Shown piece by piece: positions 1 through 9,114 of a stretch of DNA of 64,000 nucleotides (position 1 is the first letter of the stretch; each line of letters starts with the position of its first letter). Under the pieces are notes generated by a model that did not search any database, was not told where the DNA came from, and worked only from the letters and a program-made list of their open reading frames with translations. Source of the stretch: Paenalcaligenes hominis (GTDB taxonomy: Bacteria > Pseudomonadota > Gammaproteobacteria > Burkholderiales > Burkholderiaceae_B); the NCBI RefSeq assembly GCF_011927625.1, contig NZ_JAATIZ010000001.1, positions 434,001-498,000 of the forward strand, read 5' to 3'. The position numbers and the translations under genes are program-made.

Positions 1-670
1 GGCGTTGTTGCTGCAGGATTTGTTCGACTTGAGCCCAGTCATTGTGCTTAAAGGGCAGGCGATGCGCACCAGACAGTTGAATGCCTTGGAGCACGCTGTT
101 ATGAATCAGCTCATCGTGGATCACCAGATCGCGCGGATTAAATAAATGCCCAATGGTAGAGACGTTGGTGGCATGTCCACTGACAAACACCAAAGCCGCA
201 TCCGTGCCATAGGCCTGTGCAATACGCTGTTCAAGCTCGCGGTGAATGGGGCGCTCGCCCGACACAATACGGCTGGCTGATACGGAGGTGCCGTACTGGT
301 CAATGGCGTCTTTAGCGGCTTGCCGCACAGCAGGGTGTTGAGCCAGCCCTAAGTAGTCATAACTGGAAAAGTTAATGTAATCGTGCCCACCAATGCGACT
401 GGTGGCACCAGCACTGCCCTCGTGTATTTTGAAAAACGGGCTGCTAACCCCCAATTGCTGCGCACCTTGGTCCATGATGCGCAGTTGTTGGTACTCAGGC
501 AGTAGATGGAAACGGTAAAACTTTTCCGGAATGTGCGGGCCCAGTTGTTGTTGGATCCGGTCCCGCAAGGGCACGTTTTGCGTTTTATTGAGTTTGCGCT
601 CTAGCCCTTGTTGGATCAGTTTTTGTTTCAATTGGCCAGCAAGGCCGGGTTTTTTGGTTGGCTCTGTCAT
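1..670 (-). CDS. alpha-oxoamine synthase (AONS/SPT-like PLP enzyme), partial
   Basis: The visible N-terminal ~223 residues belong to the alpha-oxoamine synthase branch of PLP fold-type I enzymes (BioF, KBL, serine palmitoyltransferase), which condense an acyl thioester with an amino acid and lose CO2. Seen: NFSSYDYLGL, SASRIVSGERPIH, LVFVSGHATN, HDELIHNSVLQG and FKHND, all matching conserved BioF/SPT blocks. A charged extension of ~75 residues precedes the fold. The PLP-lysine region lies beyond position 1. ATG at 668-670 is only 3 nt after the PKS stop, so the two are almost certainly cotranscribed. Inferred role: release and amino-acid capping of the polyketide chain, since the PKS has no thioesterase. 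The amino-acid partner cannot be read from this fragment. A stand-alone BioF is unlikely because of the extension and the PKS partner. Confidence 0.88.
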   Translation of the reverse strand, partial: MTEPTKKPGLAGQLKQKLIQQGLERKLNKTQNVPLRDRIQQQLGPHIPEKFYRFHLLPEYQQLRIMDQGAQQLGVSSPFFKIHEGSAGATSRIGGHDYINFSSYDYLGLAQHPAVRQAAKDAIDQYGTSVSASRIVSGERPIHRELEQRIAQAYGTDAALVFVSGHATNVSTIGHLFNPRDLVIHDELIHNSVLQGIQLSGAHRLPFKHNDWAQVEQILQQQR

Positions 671-673
671 AAA

Positions 674-3600
674 TTAATGCAATAGACGCGACTGGGGTTG
701 CTGCAAATCCGACTCTAATTGTTGGGCGGCTTCGGCAATGGCTTCAGCGCTGACGTCAATGTTGTGTTGCGCTACGATTTGTTGGATGTTGTCGCTTAGA
801 CCACTTTCGGTATGGGTGCCTTGAAGTAAGTCAATCAGCTTTAACGAAAGACGTTCAATGGTTGGGCTTTCGCTTAAAGACATAACAGGGATACGCACAC
901 CAAAGCGGTTTTCTAAGGCCAAGACTAACTCCACACCTAACAGAGAGTCTAAACCCATATCGTAAATAGATTGTTGCGCATCAATACGGGGTACGGGCAG
1001 ACGTAGAATCTCACTGACTTCACTTTTAATGATTTGCGTGACGTGCTCTTGTAAGGCTTCTGGGCTAAGGGTGGCAAGCAGCTCAGACCAGTTTTCACGT
1101 TGACCATCGTGCTCTGACTCGGAGGCTAAGTGCGCCATAGCACTGAATTTTGGGCTGCTGGCGGTAGGCAGGAAGCGGTCTAAGGCATTCCAATCTAATT
1201 CCATGACCCCCAGATGTGAGCGCTGATGCACTAGCATGGCTTCTAACGCCTCTAAGGCCAAGGCAGCGGGTAGCGCCGCGCCACCCATGCGGTCTTTAAG
1301 CGCGTCTTTAATTTGATTGTGACGCGCTAAAAAGCCCACATCGTCAATGGCCCCCCAACGTACATTAGTTGCTGCTAGCCCTTGCTGTAGACGCAAGCCC
1401 ATCAACGCCTCTAGCCAGTGATTGGCTGCAACATAGTTACTTTGACCTAAGTTACCAAATAGTGTGGTGGCAGACGAATACACCACAAACAAATCCAAGG
1501 GCTCAGCCAGTTGTAGGCTGTGCTCGTGTAAATGCCAAGCGCCTTTGATCTTAGGCTCTAAGACTCGACGAATTTGTTCTTCGCTAAGGTTCATAATCAA
1601 GGCGTCGTCAATGACGGTAGCGGCATGAATAATCCCTTTGATTGGGGGCAGGTGTGCTGCGGCATAGGCAAAAGCGGCTGCCACGTCTGTGGCCTGCGTC
1701 ACATCACAGGCCAGGGCCTGTGCATTAATACCTTGAGCCTTGAAGTCAGCCAAAGCCTGAGTGGCTTCTTCGCTACTGGCACCACGTCGACTAAGCAGCA
1801 GTAGATGTTGAGCGCCTTTTTCTACTAACCATTGTGCGGTGCGTAAGCCAAAGCCACCTAAGCCACCCGTAATCACATAGGTTGCATCGGCGCGTAATTG
1901 CAGTGTGCTGGTAAGCGCAGGCGCATGCACATGACGTAGCGGTTGCTCGTAGGTCACCACGATCTTACCGATTTGGCGGGCTTGCTGCATATAGCGGAAT
2001 GCGTCCACGATATGGTTTGCATCAAACGCCTGATACGGTAAAGGGGCGAGCTGCCCATCAGCCATTAGGCTCATGACCTCGCGGAACAAGCGTTGAGTCA
2101 GGGCTGGCTTGGCCTGCATAAGCTGGTCAGCATCAATGCCAAAGTAACTAATGTTATTGCGGAATGGGCGTAAGCCAATGCGCGAGTTTTGGTAAAAGTC
2201 GCGCTTGCCCAGTTCAAGAAAACGGCCAAAAGGACGTAGCACTTGTAGGTTGCGATTAACGGCTTCGCCTGCTAACGAGTTCAACACCACATCCACGCCT
2301 TCACCTTCAGTATCGTGCAAGATGTCATCGGCAAAAGCTAAAGAGCGTGAATCGTAGATGTGCTTTACACCCATTAAACGTAAGAAATCACGTTTTTCGG
2401 GCGAGCTTGCCGTCGCATAAATCTCTGCCCCTAGATACGTCGCAAGCTGAATGGCGGCTATACCCACGCCACCTGCCGCGCCGTGAATTAACACACGTTC
2501 GCCGGCTTCTAGGTGGGCTAAGTGCTTCAGTGCGTAGTACACCGTAAAGAAGGTACTAGGAATGGTAGCGGCGGCTTCGTACTGAATAAAGTCAGGCAAT
2601 GGCGCCATGGCACTGCTGCTGCTAATGCTGTAGGTACCAAAACTGTGTGAGCCAAAGCCAACAACTCGGTCCCCTGGCTTGTAGTCAGTGACGCCAGTTC
2701 CAACTGACTCGACTACCCCAGCAAACTCTAGCCCTAACGAAGCACCAGCAAAACCATGCTCAACCGCTTCATCCGAAAGCATACCCAAGGTATACATGAC
2801 ATCCCGAAAGTTAAGCCCCGTTGCGTGGATACGCACTTTAATGTCTTGGTCTTGAAGTGCAGGTAGGCTAACCTGTTGCCAACGTAAATTGCGTAATTGG
2901 CCTGGGTAGCTAAACTCCAGACGTACACTTTGATGGTCTGTGTTTTTGTTGGCATTGGGCGCTTCAACTAACTGCAAGCGTGGAGCGTAGCGCTGGCCTG
3001 TTGCACTGTATACCACTTCTTGTTCTTTGCTTTGAGCGATTAGCTCATCGTGCAACCAGTGTGCAGTTTGTTCAATCGCCTCGGTCGAGTCTAACCACGC
3101 AAAATCCACGGCTTTCACTTGTAGGCGATCGGATTCATTCATTAGCGTGCGCACAAAACCCCACGTGCTGGCATCGTTAAGTTGGCTTAAACGGCTAGAC
3201 TGCGCGCTGAGCGGAGCAACTGCATAAGGCGTTGCATTAGTACACACCACCCACAGTGCTTGATTTTGGTAGGGGTGTTGCTGTACTAATTGCGCTAGCT
3301 GTGCGCAGCGTTGTTGCTGTACATCCAACGCTGGAGCGCTTTCGTTTTGCAGGCCGCCTAAGTAAATAATAGTCTGATCGGGCTGCAGCGCATCCAGATC
3401 CCAGTGAGTACGACAGATAACGTGCTCTGCCCCTAGATGCTGCGTGAGCTGTTCGGCAAGCGCCACGCCAGTAGGGGTGTCTGCTAATACATACCATTGC
3501 TGTGCTGCAGTGGCTTCAGTTGTGGTTTCCGTTGGCGTTGCTGAGGCCGTCTTAGTAGCAAGCAGGCAATAGGCGCTAGGGGCGTTTTCATCTAATTCCA

Positions 3601-6600
3601 GTGTGTGTTGCACATTGAAATAGCTGTGTGCTAGGCGTTGTTGCCAGTAGGCTTGTGGTAAAAGCCCCTGCTGAGGCTGATCTAAATGGATAAAAGAGTG
3701 CCAGTAACTGGCATGCAGACTAAAAACCATCAAGGTGCCATCGTCTACTAAGGCGTGTTCGGCGGCCAGTAGTGCGAGATCGGCTTGTTGAATGCTGTCA
3801 AAATCCCCACTAATTAAAACCACATCAAAGCCTGCTGTAGGCAAAGCATCGGCTTGGAGTACATCACAATGGAGAGCAGGATACTCGTGTTGTAGGCTCT
3901 GTGCTTTTTCTAAGGCATCGTTGTGGGTGTCCCAGAAAGTGTAGTCGCACTGATTGGCATCTAGTTCATGCAGAGCTTGTTCGGCAAACCAAGGCTGTTG
4001 CTGGGCGATTTCCACAATACGTAGGCGCTGTCCAGCAGGTAGCTGCTGACTTTGCTGTTGTAAATGCAGAGCCAATTGATGTTGCAATGCTAATGGCTGG
4101 TGCGCCCCTAGGCTAGCCTCTATAAGTTTAGGCTGACTCACTGTTGCGCCACGTAGCGTATGAAGCTGGTGTTGACCTACTAGCGCTTCGTGCAAGTGCA
4201 TGCCGACTCGAGCCACTACAAGGAACAAGGCAAACGCGTCGCTATAATCACGAGATAACTCAAACCAGACGTCGTTAGGGTTCAGCTCGGGGGCAGTAAT
4301 TTGTAGTTCGTCGTTATGCCACGCCACCTCTTCGGTCTGCTCTAGGCGTAATAACATTAACGCGAGCATAGCATGGCGCTCTGGTTGCTCGTGTTGGAGT
4401 TGAGCTAAAGCGGCGCGATTGATGGGGTGTTGTTGATGGTACTGCCAGACCGCCTCTTTGCTGTAGAGGTCGGCCAGACTATTAAGCAAAGGGTCAATTT
4501 CGGTAGCTACCCGTTCGTAGTTGGCCGAGCTAGCGATCACATCAAAGCTGTGTTGCAAATGCTGGGCTAGAGCATCTGTCTTAAATTGGGCTTGGGTGTG
4601 CGTTAAGGGACGAGGGCTAAGCTGATAATCTAAGTAGCTTAGCTCAATAGGTTCAGCACTTTGCAGGCGTGCCGTTCTAAAGCGCACCTCGCTTAGGTGA
4701 GCCAGATGTATCCCGTCTGCATTATAAAAATCAAAGTTGGCGCACAAAGAATGCGGGTTTAAGCGTAAAAACTGCGTGCGTGCATAGCGGATGCGACCTA
4801 GGTCTGTGCGTACATAGGCGTGTTCAAGTTGTACTGGAACAAAAGCCACCCCTTTACCAAAAAGTGGATGATCCACTAGCAAGTGAATAATGGATTGAAA
4901 GCAGCTATCGACTAGACCCGGATGCAGTAGGTACTGAGCTAGGTCTTGTGCGACGTAATCGTCACCTTGCAGTTCAGAAAGGATGGTTTGCTCGTCAAGA
5001 TGCCAGCCTTGTTGGATTGCACTAAAATGCGGTCCATAGTTAAGGCCTACCTGCTGAGTCAGAGCGTAGTGTTCGGCACCACTAAAGTCGGCGGCCCGTT
5101 CGGGTAGGTGTAAAGGATCGCTGTGTTGCCAGTGATGGTTGGCGGCTTGAACAACCCGAGCTTGGGCGTGCTCTGTCCAGCTTTCGTCCTGGGCCAAGGT
5201 TTTACTGCGTAATACCAAACGGCCGTCGGTTTCATCGATTTGCACTCGTACTTTTTTTGCGGGTTGCTCTTGCAATACTAATGGCGCACTGATAGTGAGG
5301 TTTTCTAATGCAATATGGTGGCTTTGGTAGTGCTCTTTAGCTGCGGCTAAAGCAATTTCTAAAAACGCGGCGCCCGGTAAAAGCACGGCATCACCCACTA
5401 CGTGTTCGCCTAAATAGGGATACAGCAGGGTATCGAGCTGATTTTCCCAAGCATGGTCTTGTTGGGGCTGAGCGTACCCTAATAAGGGGTGCAGTTTGTG
5501 ACGATGAATTAAGTCGTAGGCTTCGGGGGTGACAGGATGCCAATATGATTCCAGTTCCCACGCGTAATGGGGCAAGTCAACAAACTGCCCCACACAAGGA
5601 AAGGCGGCATCAAAATCGGGGGTGGGGGCCAGCAGCTTAACCTCTACAATACGCTGCTGTACTTTTTCTAGTTGCTCTTTATGGCGCTGGCAGAGCATCA
5701 GCGTCTGCGCTGTTAGGTCCGCATCGCGACACGCCTGTTGTACATAATTACGCAATACAGGATGTGGACCAATTTCAATATATAGATCAAACTGGTCGGC
5801 CACCAATGACTGAATCGCAGGTTCAAACAGAACGGGTTCGCGGATATTGTCCCACCAGTATGTAGCATCCAACGTTTGACCATCAATCACTTTGCCTTTA
5901 ACGACTGAATACATGGGGATGCGACTGGCTTGTGGCTTTAGGTCGGCTAAACGCTGGAGTAATTCGGTGCGAATGGGATCCATAGCTGGACTGTGAAACG
6001 CATAATCGAGATCCAAACGTTTGAAGCGAATGCCCTGAGCTTTAAGTTGTGGTTCAAACTGATCCAGTGCGGCACTGGGGCCTGCAATGGTGCAGCCTGT
6101 GCTGCTATTAGCACCAGCTAGACTGATTTGGTGGTGCAATTGGTGCTCGGCAATTAAGGCTAGCATTTGGTCGGCGCTGACATTGACTGCGGTCATTTGG
6201 CCTTGGCCCTTGGTGGTTTCCTGAAGGCGACTGCGCTCAAAAATAACTTGGACGGCTTGTTCTAGGCTGAGTGCGCCACAGGCCCACGCCGCCGCGACTT
6301 CACCCACACTGTGACCTATTACTGCGGCTGGGCGCACACCATAGTGCTCGAACAACGCAACCAAACCCACTTGAAAAGCAAACAGCGCGGGTTGCGCCAC
6401 ATCGGTATGGGCGTATTGACCTGTTTTTTCGGTATCGCGTAGGGTGCGCTCCAGCGACAAGGTGCTGTACTTAGCAAAATGCGTATCAATGCTTTGGATG
6501 GCTTTCAAAAAGACCGGGTGCTCTAATAGGGCCCGACCCATGCCTTCCCACTGTGAGCCATTGCCCGAAAACACAAAAACCGGTTGGTCGCCTTTGGTTA

Positions 6601-8158
6601 AAGGCTGAGCCACTACCGGAGCCCAGTTGGCTTGTTTTTGAGAAAAAGCCCTTAATTGATCAAGGGCTTGGGCCGGTGTCTGGGCCCACAACACGGTGCG
6701 CTGAGGGTGCAACTCGCGCCGTTTGTATAGTTGGTACGCCACATCGTACAGGTTTGTATGTCCCTCATTTTCAATAAAGTCAGCCAGTTCGTTAGCGTAG
6801 CTGTGCAGGCTTTCTGCGCTTTTAGCGCTTAAAAGCAGGGGCAGGGGCTGAGTAGTAACCACAGGCTGTGGTTCGCACGTAGGGGGGGCGCTTTCTAAAA
6901 TAATATGGGCATTCGAGCCACCAAAGCCAAACGAGTTAATGCTCATGCGCAAAGTTTGGTCTACGGGCAAGCTTAAAGGGCTTTGATTAACCTCTAGATT
7001 AAGATCCACAAAATCAATGTGCGGGTTTAGTTCTTTGATGCCTATGGTGGCGGGAACTTGGCGATGTTTAAATGCATACAGCAGCTTAATTAAGCCTGCT
7101 GCCCCCGAGGCCGTTTCTAAGTGGCCCATGTTGCTTTTTACTGAGCCAATAGGCAGCGGTTGGGCGCGGTCTTGGCCTAGCGCGATGCCTAAGGCACGCG
7201 TTTCAATGGGGTCGCCAATGGCTGTGCCCGTACCATGGGCTTCGACGTAGTGCAAATCATCGGCATTAAGCCCAACAGCGTTCATGGTACGTTGAATAAG
7301 CTGTGCTTGGCTAAGGTGGTTGGGGACCGTAATCCCTTGTTTGTGGCCGTCGGTGTTAACGCCACTGTTAACAACTACTGCTAGGATTCGATCGCCATCG
7401 GCGATGGCTTGGTCGTAGTCTTTTAATAAAAACAAGCCGCCGCCCTCAGAGCGCACGTAGCCATCGCCCGACGCATCAAATACCTGACAACGGCCAGTAG
7501 GCGACAGCATGGACGCTTTAGAAAAGCCCACAAACCCATAAGGGTGCAGATGCAAACTGATACCGCCAGCCAATGCCATGTTGGTTTCGCCCGAGCGAAT
7601 GGATAAACAAGCCTGATGGAACGCTACCAAGGACGAGGAGCAGGCGGTGTCTAAGGACATACTGGGCCCACGTAAATCTAGCGCATACGATAAGCGGTTG
7701 GCGGCAATACTGGCGGTATTGCCGGTGGCGGTTGAAGAGTCAACAGCTTGAATGTCGTCTGCCATGCGGTAAGCATAGTCGCTGCTTGATAGCCCCACAT
7801 AGACGCCCACGTCACGCCCGCGTAATGCGGACGGCGCGATCCCAGCGTGTTCAATGGCTTCCCAGGCTAAATGCAATAAGACCCGTTGTTGCGGGTCCAT
7901 AAGCTCGGCTTCACGTGGGGATATCCCAAAAAACTGCGCGTCAAACTGGCTAATATCGCCCAATGAGCCGGCAGCCATGGTGTAGCTGGTGCCTGGGTTT
8001 TGCTTGCTTGGGTGTAGGTAGGTGTCGAAACTCCAACGATCGGGAGCGACATGTGTAACGAGGTCCAGCCCTGCAAGAAGTTTGTCCCAGTAATTCTTTT
8101 GATTAGTTTGCTGGGGCAAACGAAATGAAAATCCGATAACAGCGACTTTTTTAACCAT
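674..8158 (-). CDS. Highly reducing type I polyketide synthase KS-AT-DH-(MT)-ER-KR-ACP
   Basis: Single-module synthase of 2494 residues that builds an acyl chain on its own ACP. KS (~5-425) has Cys173 in DTACSSS, His308 in HGTGT and His346 in NMGH. AT (~527-830) has GHSVGE with Ser617 and a YAFHSP motif (His722), pointing to malonyl-CoA. DH (~885-1170) has His919 (HxxxGxxxxP) and Asp1084. Residues ~1340-1540 sit where an MT would be, but the SAM motif is lost (EIAQQQPWFA). ER (~1748-2070) has GAAGGVG. KR (~2090-2330) has GGLGGFG, Ser2229, Tyr2242 and a VIDD motif resembling the B-type LDD. ACP Ser2405 is in GLDSL. With all three reducing domains, the expected product is largely saturated and fatty-acid-like. 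There is no thioesterase; the downstream oxoamine synthase probably releases the chain. Iterative use is inferred from the single module. The architecture resembles fungal FUM1 and animal FAS. Confidence 0.95.
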   Translation of the reverse strand: MVKKVAVIGFSFRLPQQTNQKNYWDKLLAGLDLVTHVAPDRWSFDTYLHPSKQNPGTSYTMAAGSLGDISQFDAQFFGISPREAELMDPQQRVLLHLAWEAIEHAGIAPSALRGRDVGVYVGLSSSDYAYRMADDIQAVDSSTATGNTASIAANRLSYALDLRGPSMSLDTACSSSLVAFHQACLSIRSGETNMALAGGISLHLHPYGFVGFSKASMLSPTGRCQVFDASGDGYVRSEGGGLFLLKDYDQAIADGDRILAVVVNSGVNTDGHKQGITVPNHLSQAQLIQRTMNAVGLNADDLHYVEAHGTGTAIGDPIETRALGIALGQDRAQPLPIGSVKSNMGHLETASGAAGLIKLLYAFKHRQVPATIGIKELNPHIDFVDLNLEVNQSPLSLPVDQTLRMSINSFGFGGSNAHIILESAPPTCEPQPVVTTQPLPLLLSAKSAESLHSYANELADFIENEGHTNLYDVAYQLYKRRELHPQRTVLWAQTPAQALDQLRAFSQKQANWAPVVAQPLTKGDQPVFVFSGNGSQWEGMGRALLEHPVFLKAIQSIDTHFAKYSTLSLERTLRDTEKTGQYAHTDVAQPALFAFQVGLVALFEHYGVRPAAVIGHSVGEVAAAWACGALSLEQAVQVIFERSRLQETTKGQGQMTAVNVSADQMLALIAEHQLHHQISLAGANSSTGCTIAGPSAALDQFEPQLKAQGIRFKRLDLDYAFHSPAMDPIRTELLQRLADLKPQASRIPMYSVVKGKVIDGQTLDATYWWDNIREPVLFEPAIQSLVADQFDLYIEIGPHPVLRNYVQQACRDADLTAQTLMLCQRHKEQLEKVQQRIVEVKLLAPTPDFDAAFPCVGQFVDLPHYAWELESYWHPVTPEAYDLIHRHKLHPLLGYAQPQQDHAWENQLDTLLYPYLGEHVVGDAVLLPGAAFLEIALAAAKEHYQSHHIALENLTISAPLVLQEQPAKKVRVQIDETDGRLVLRSKTLAQDESWTEHAQARVVQAANHHWQHSDPLHLPERAADFSGAEHYALTQQVGLNYGPHFSAIQQGWHLDEQTILSELQGDDYVAQDLAQYLLHPGLVDSCFQSIIHLLVDHPLFGKGVAFVPVQLEHAYVRTDLGRIRYARTQFLRLNPHSLCANFDFYNADGIHLAHLSEVRFRTARLQSAEPIELSYLDYQLSPRPLTHTQAQFKTDALAQHLQHSFDVIASSANYERVATEIDPLLNSLADLYSKEAVWQYHQQHPINRAALAQLQHEQPERHAMLALMLLRLEQTEEVAWHNDELQITAPELNPNDVWFELSRDYSDAFALFLVVARVGMHLHEALVGQHQLHTLRGATVSQPKLIEASLGAHQPLALQHQLALHLQQQSQQLPAGQRLRIVEIAQQQPWFAEQALHELDANQCDYTFWDTHNDALEKAQSLQHEYPALHCDVLQADALPTAGFDVVLISGDFDSIQQADLALLAAEHALVDDGTLMVFSLHASYWHSFIHLDQPQQGLLPQAYWQQRLAHSYFNVQHTLELDENAPSAYCLLATKTASATPTETTTEATAAQQWYVLADTPTGVALAEQLTQHLGAEHVICRTHWDLDALQPDQTIIYLGGLQNESAPALDVQQQRCAQLAQLVQQHPYQNQALWVVCTNATPYAVAPLSAQSSRLSQLNDASTWGFVRTLMNESDRLQVKAVDFAWLDSTEAIEQTAHWLHDELIAQSKEQEVVYSATGQRYAPRLQLVEAPNANKNTDHQSVRLEFSYPGQLRNLRWQQVSLPALQDQDIKVRIHATGLNFRDVMYTLGMLSDEAVEHGFAGASLGLEFAGVVESVGTGVTDYKPGDRVVGFGSHSFGTYSISSSSAMAPLPDFIQYEAAATIPSTFFTVYYALKHLAHLEAGERVLIHGAAGGVGIAAIQLATYLGAEIYATASSPEKRDFLRLMGVKHIYDSRSLAFADDILHDTEGEGVDVVLNSLAGEAVNRNLQVLRPFGRFLELGKRDFYQNSRIGLRPFRNNISYFGIDADQLMQAKPALTQRLFREVMSLMADGQLAPLPYQAFDANHIVDAFRYMQQARQIGKIVVTYEQPLRHVHAPALTSTLQLRADATYVITGGLGGFGLRTAQWLVEKGAQHLLLLSRRGASSEEATQALADFKAQGINAQALACDVTQATDVAAAFAYAAAHLPPIKGIIHAATVIDDALIMNLSEEQIRRVLEPKIKGAWHLHEHSLQLAEPLDLFVVYSSATTLFGNLGQSNYVAANHWLEALMGLRLQQGLAATNVRWGAIDDVGFLARHNQIKDALKDRMGGAALPAALALEALEAMLVHQRSHLGVMELDWNALDRFLPTASSPKFSAMAHLASESEHDGQRENWSELLATLSPEALQEHVTQIIKSEVSEILRLPVPRIDAQQSIYDMGLDSLLGVELVLALENRFGVRIPVMSLSESPTIERLSLKLIDLLQGTHTESGLSDNIQQIVAQHNIDVSAEAIAEAAQQLESDLQQPQSRLLH

Positions 8159-8321
8159 GTTTACTTATCTAATTTATCTATAACAAACGCTAATTGGGCG
8201 AATCTAACATTATCGCACATTTAATAGGGCTAAGTAATTAATGTATAGCTAGATAAAAATACACACGGTAACGAAATTTTGATTAATAATACGTGTTTAT
8301 TCTTAATATAGACTGAAACGA
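8159..8321. promoter_or_regulatory. Divergent promoter region between the PKS operon and nagB
   Basis: A 163-nt AT-rich gap separates the two start codons. On the plus strand TTGATT near 8279 and TTAATA near 8302 could be -35/-10 boxes for nagB with 18-nt spacing. Several AT-rich stretches could serve the PKS on the minus strand. No operator of a known family was recognised. Confidence 0.4.
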
Positions 8322-9080
8322 ATGATGTTCTATCGCTTTACTTGCCCCCAAGCCATAGCCGACTATGTGACTGCCGAATGGGTTGCATTAATTCAACGCA
8401 ATCCCAAGGCCGTGTTAGGCCTAGCCACAGGCAGCACCATGGAGCCCGTCTACAAAGAGTTCGTGCGTCAAGTGCGTCACCAGCAGCTTGCACTGGACCA
8501 ATTATCTACCTTTAATTTAGATGAGTATATTGGCTTAGGCGCAGAGCATCCACAAAGTTACCATTACTATATGCAGCAGCAATTGTTTGATTTAGTGCCA
8601 TTTAGTCCAGAGCGGGTTCATTTGCCTGATGGCTTATGTGACAGTCTTGATCAACAATGTGCCCACTATCACAATTTAATTCAGCAGCTAGGTGGTATTG
8701 ATTGGCAGTTGTTAGGTATTGGCACCAATGGGCATATAGGCTTTAACGAGCCAGGCACATCGTTCGACAGTCAAGTACATGTTGTAGACCTTTCGCCACA
8801 AACACGGTTAGATAACAGCCGTTTTTTTGCAGATAAGTCCCAAATGCCGACGCGGGCAATTACTTTAGGCTTGGGCGACATAATGTTAGCTAAACAAATT
8901 TTATTGCTAGCTACGGGGGAAAACAAGGCGCAAATTATGGCAGATCTCTACCACAGCGCCGTCGATGAATCTTTGCCAGCGTCTATTTTAAAAACGCACC
9001 CCAATGTGCGTATTTTGGTGGATGAGGCAGCCGCTCAGCATTTGCCAGCCGCTGCTTTTAACAAGGGCGTGGCTGTATAA
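8322..9080 (+). CDS. nagB: Glucosamine-6-phosphate deaminase
   Basis: NagB converts glucosamine-6-phosphate to fructose-6-phosphate and ammonia in the cytoplasm. The 252 residues carry family blocks LATGSTMEP (sugar-phosphate loop), FNLDEYIGL with the catalytic Asp, GIGTNGHIGFNEPG, and a KTHPNV segment near the C-terminus. Length is slightly below E. coli NagB (266), which removes C-terminal allosteric residues. Two consecutive ATG codons open the frame and the Shine-Dalgarno is weak. No nagA, nagK or amino-sugar transporter is adjacent, so it is isolated and divergent from the PKS. 6-Phosphogluconolactonase is a distant relative, but the DEYIGL and NEPG blocks favour NagB. Confidence 0.9.
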   Translation: MMFYRFTCPQAIADYVTAEWVALIQRNPKAVLGLATGSTMEPVYKEFVRQVRHQQLALDQLSTFNLDEYIGLGAEHPQSYHYYMQQQLFDLVPFSPERVHLPDGLCDSLDQQCAHYHNLIQQLGGIDWQLLGIGTNGHIGFNEPGTSFDSQVHVVDLSPQTRLDNSRFFADKSQMPTRAITLGLGDIMLAKQILLLATGENKAQIMADLYHSAVDESLPASILKTHPNVRILVDEAAAQHLPAAAFNKGVAV

Positions 9081-9114
9081 ACCACCACGCTGTTTCGTTT
9101 ACGCTGCCGTGGTA

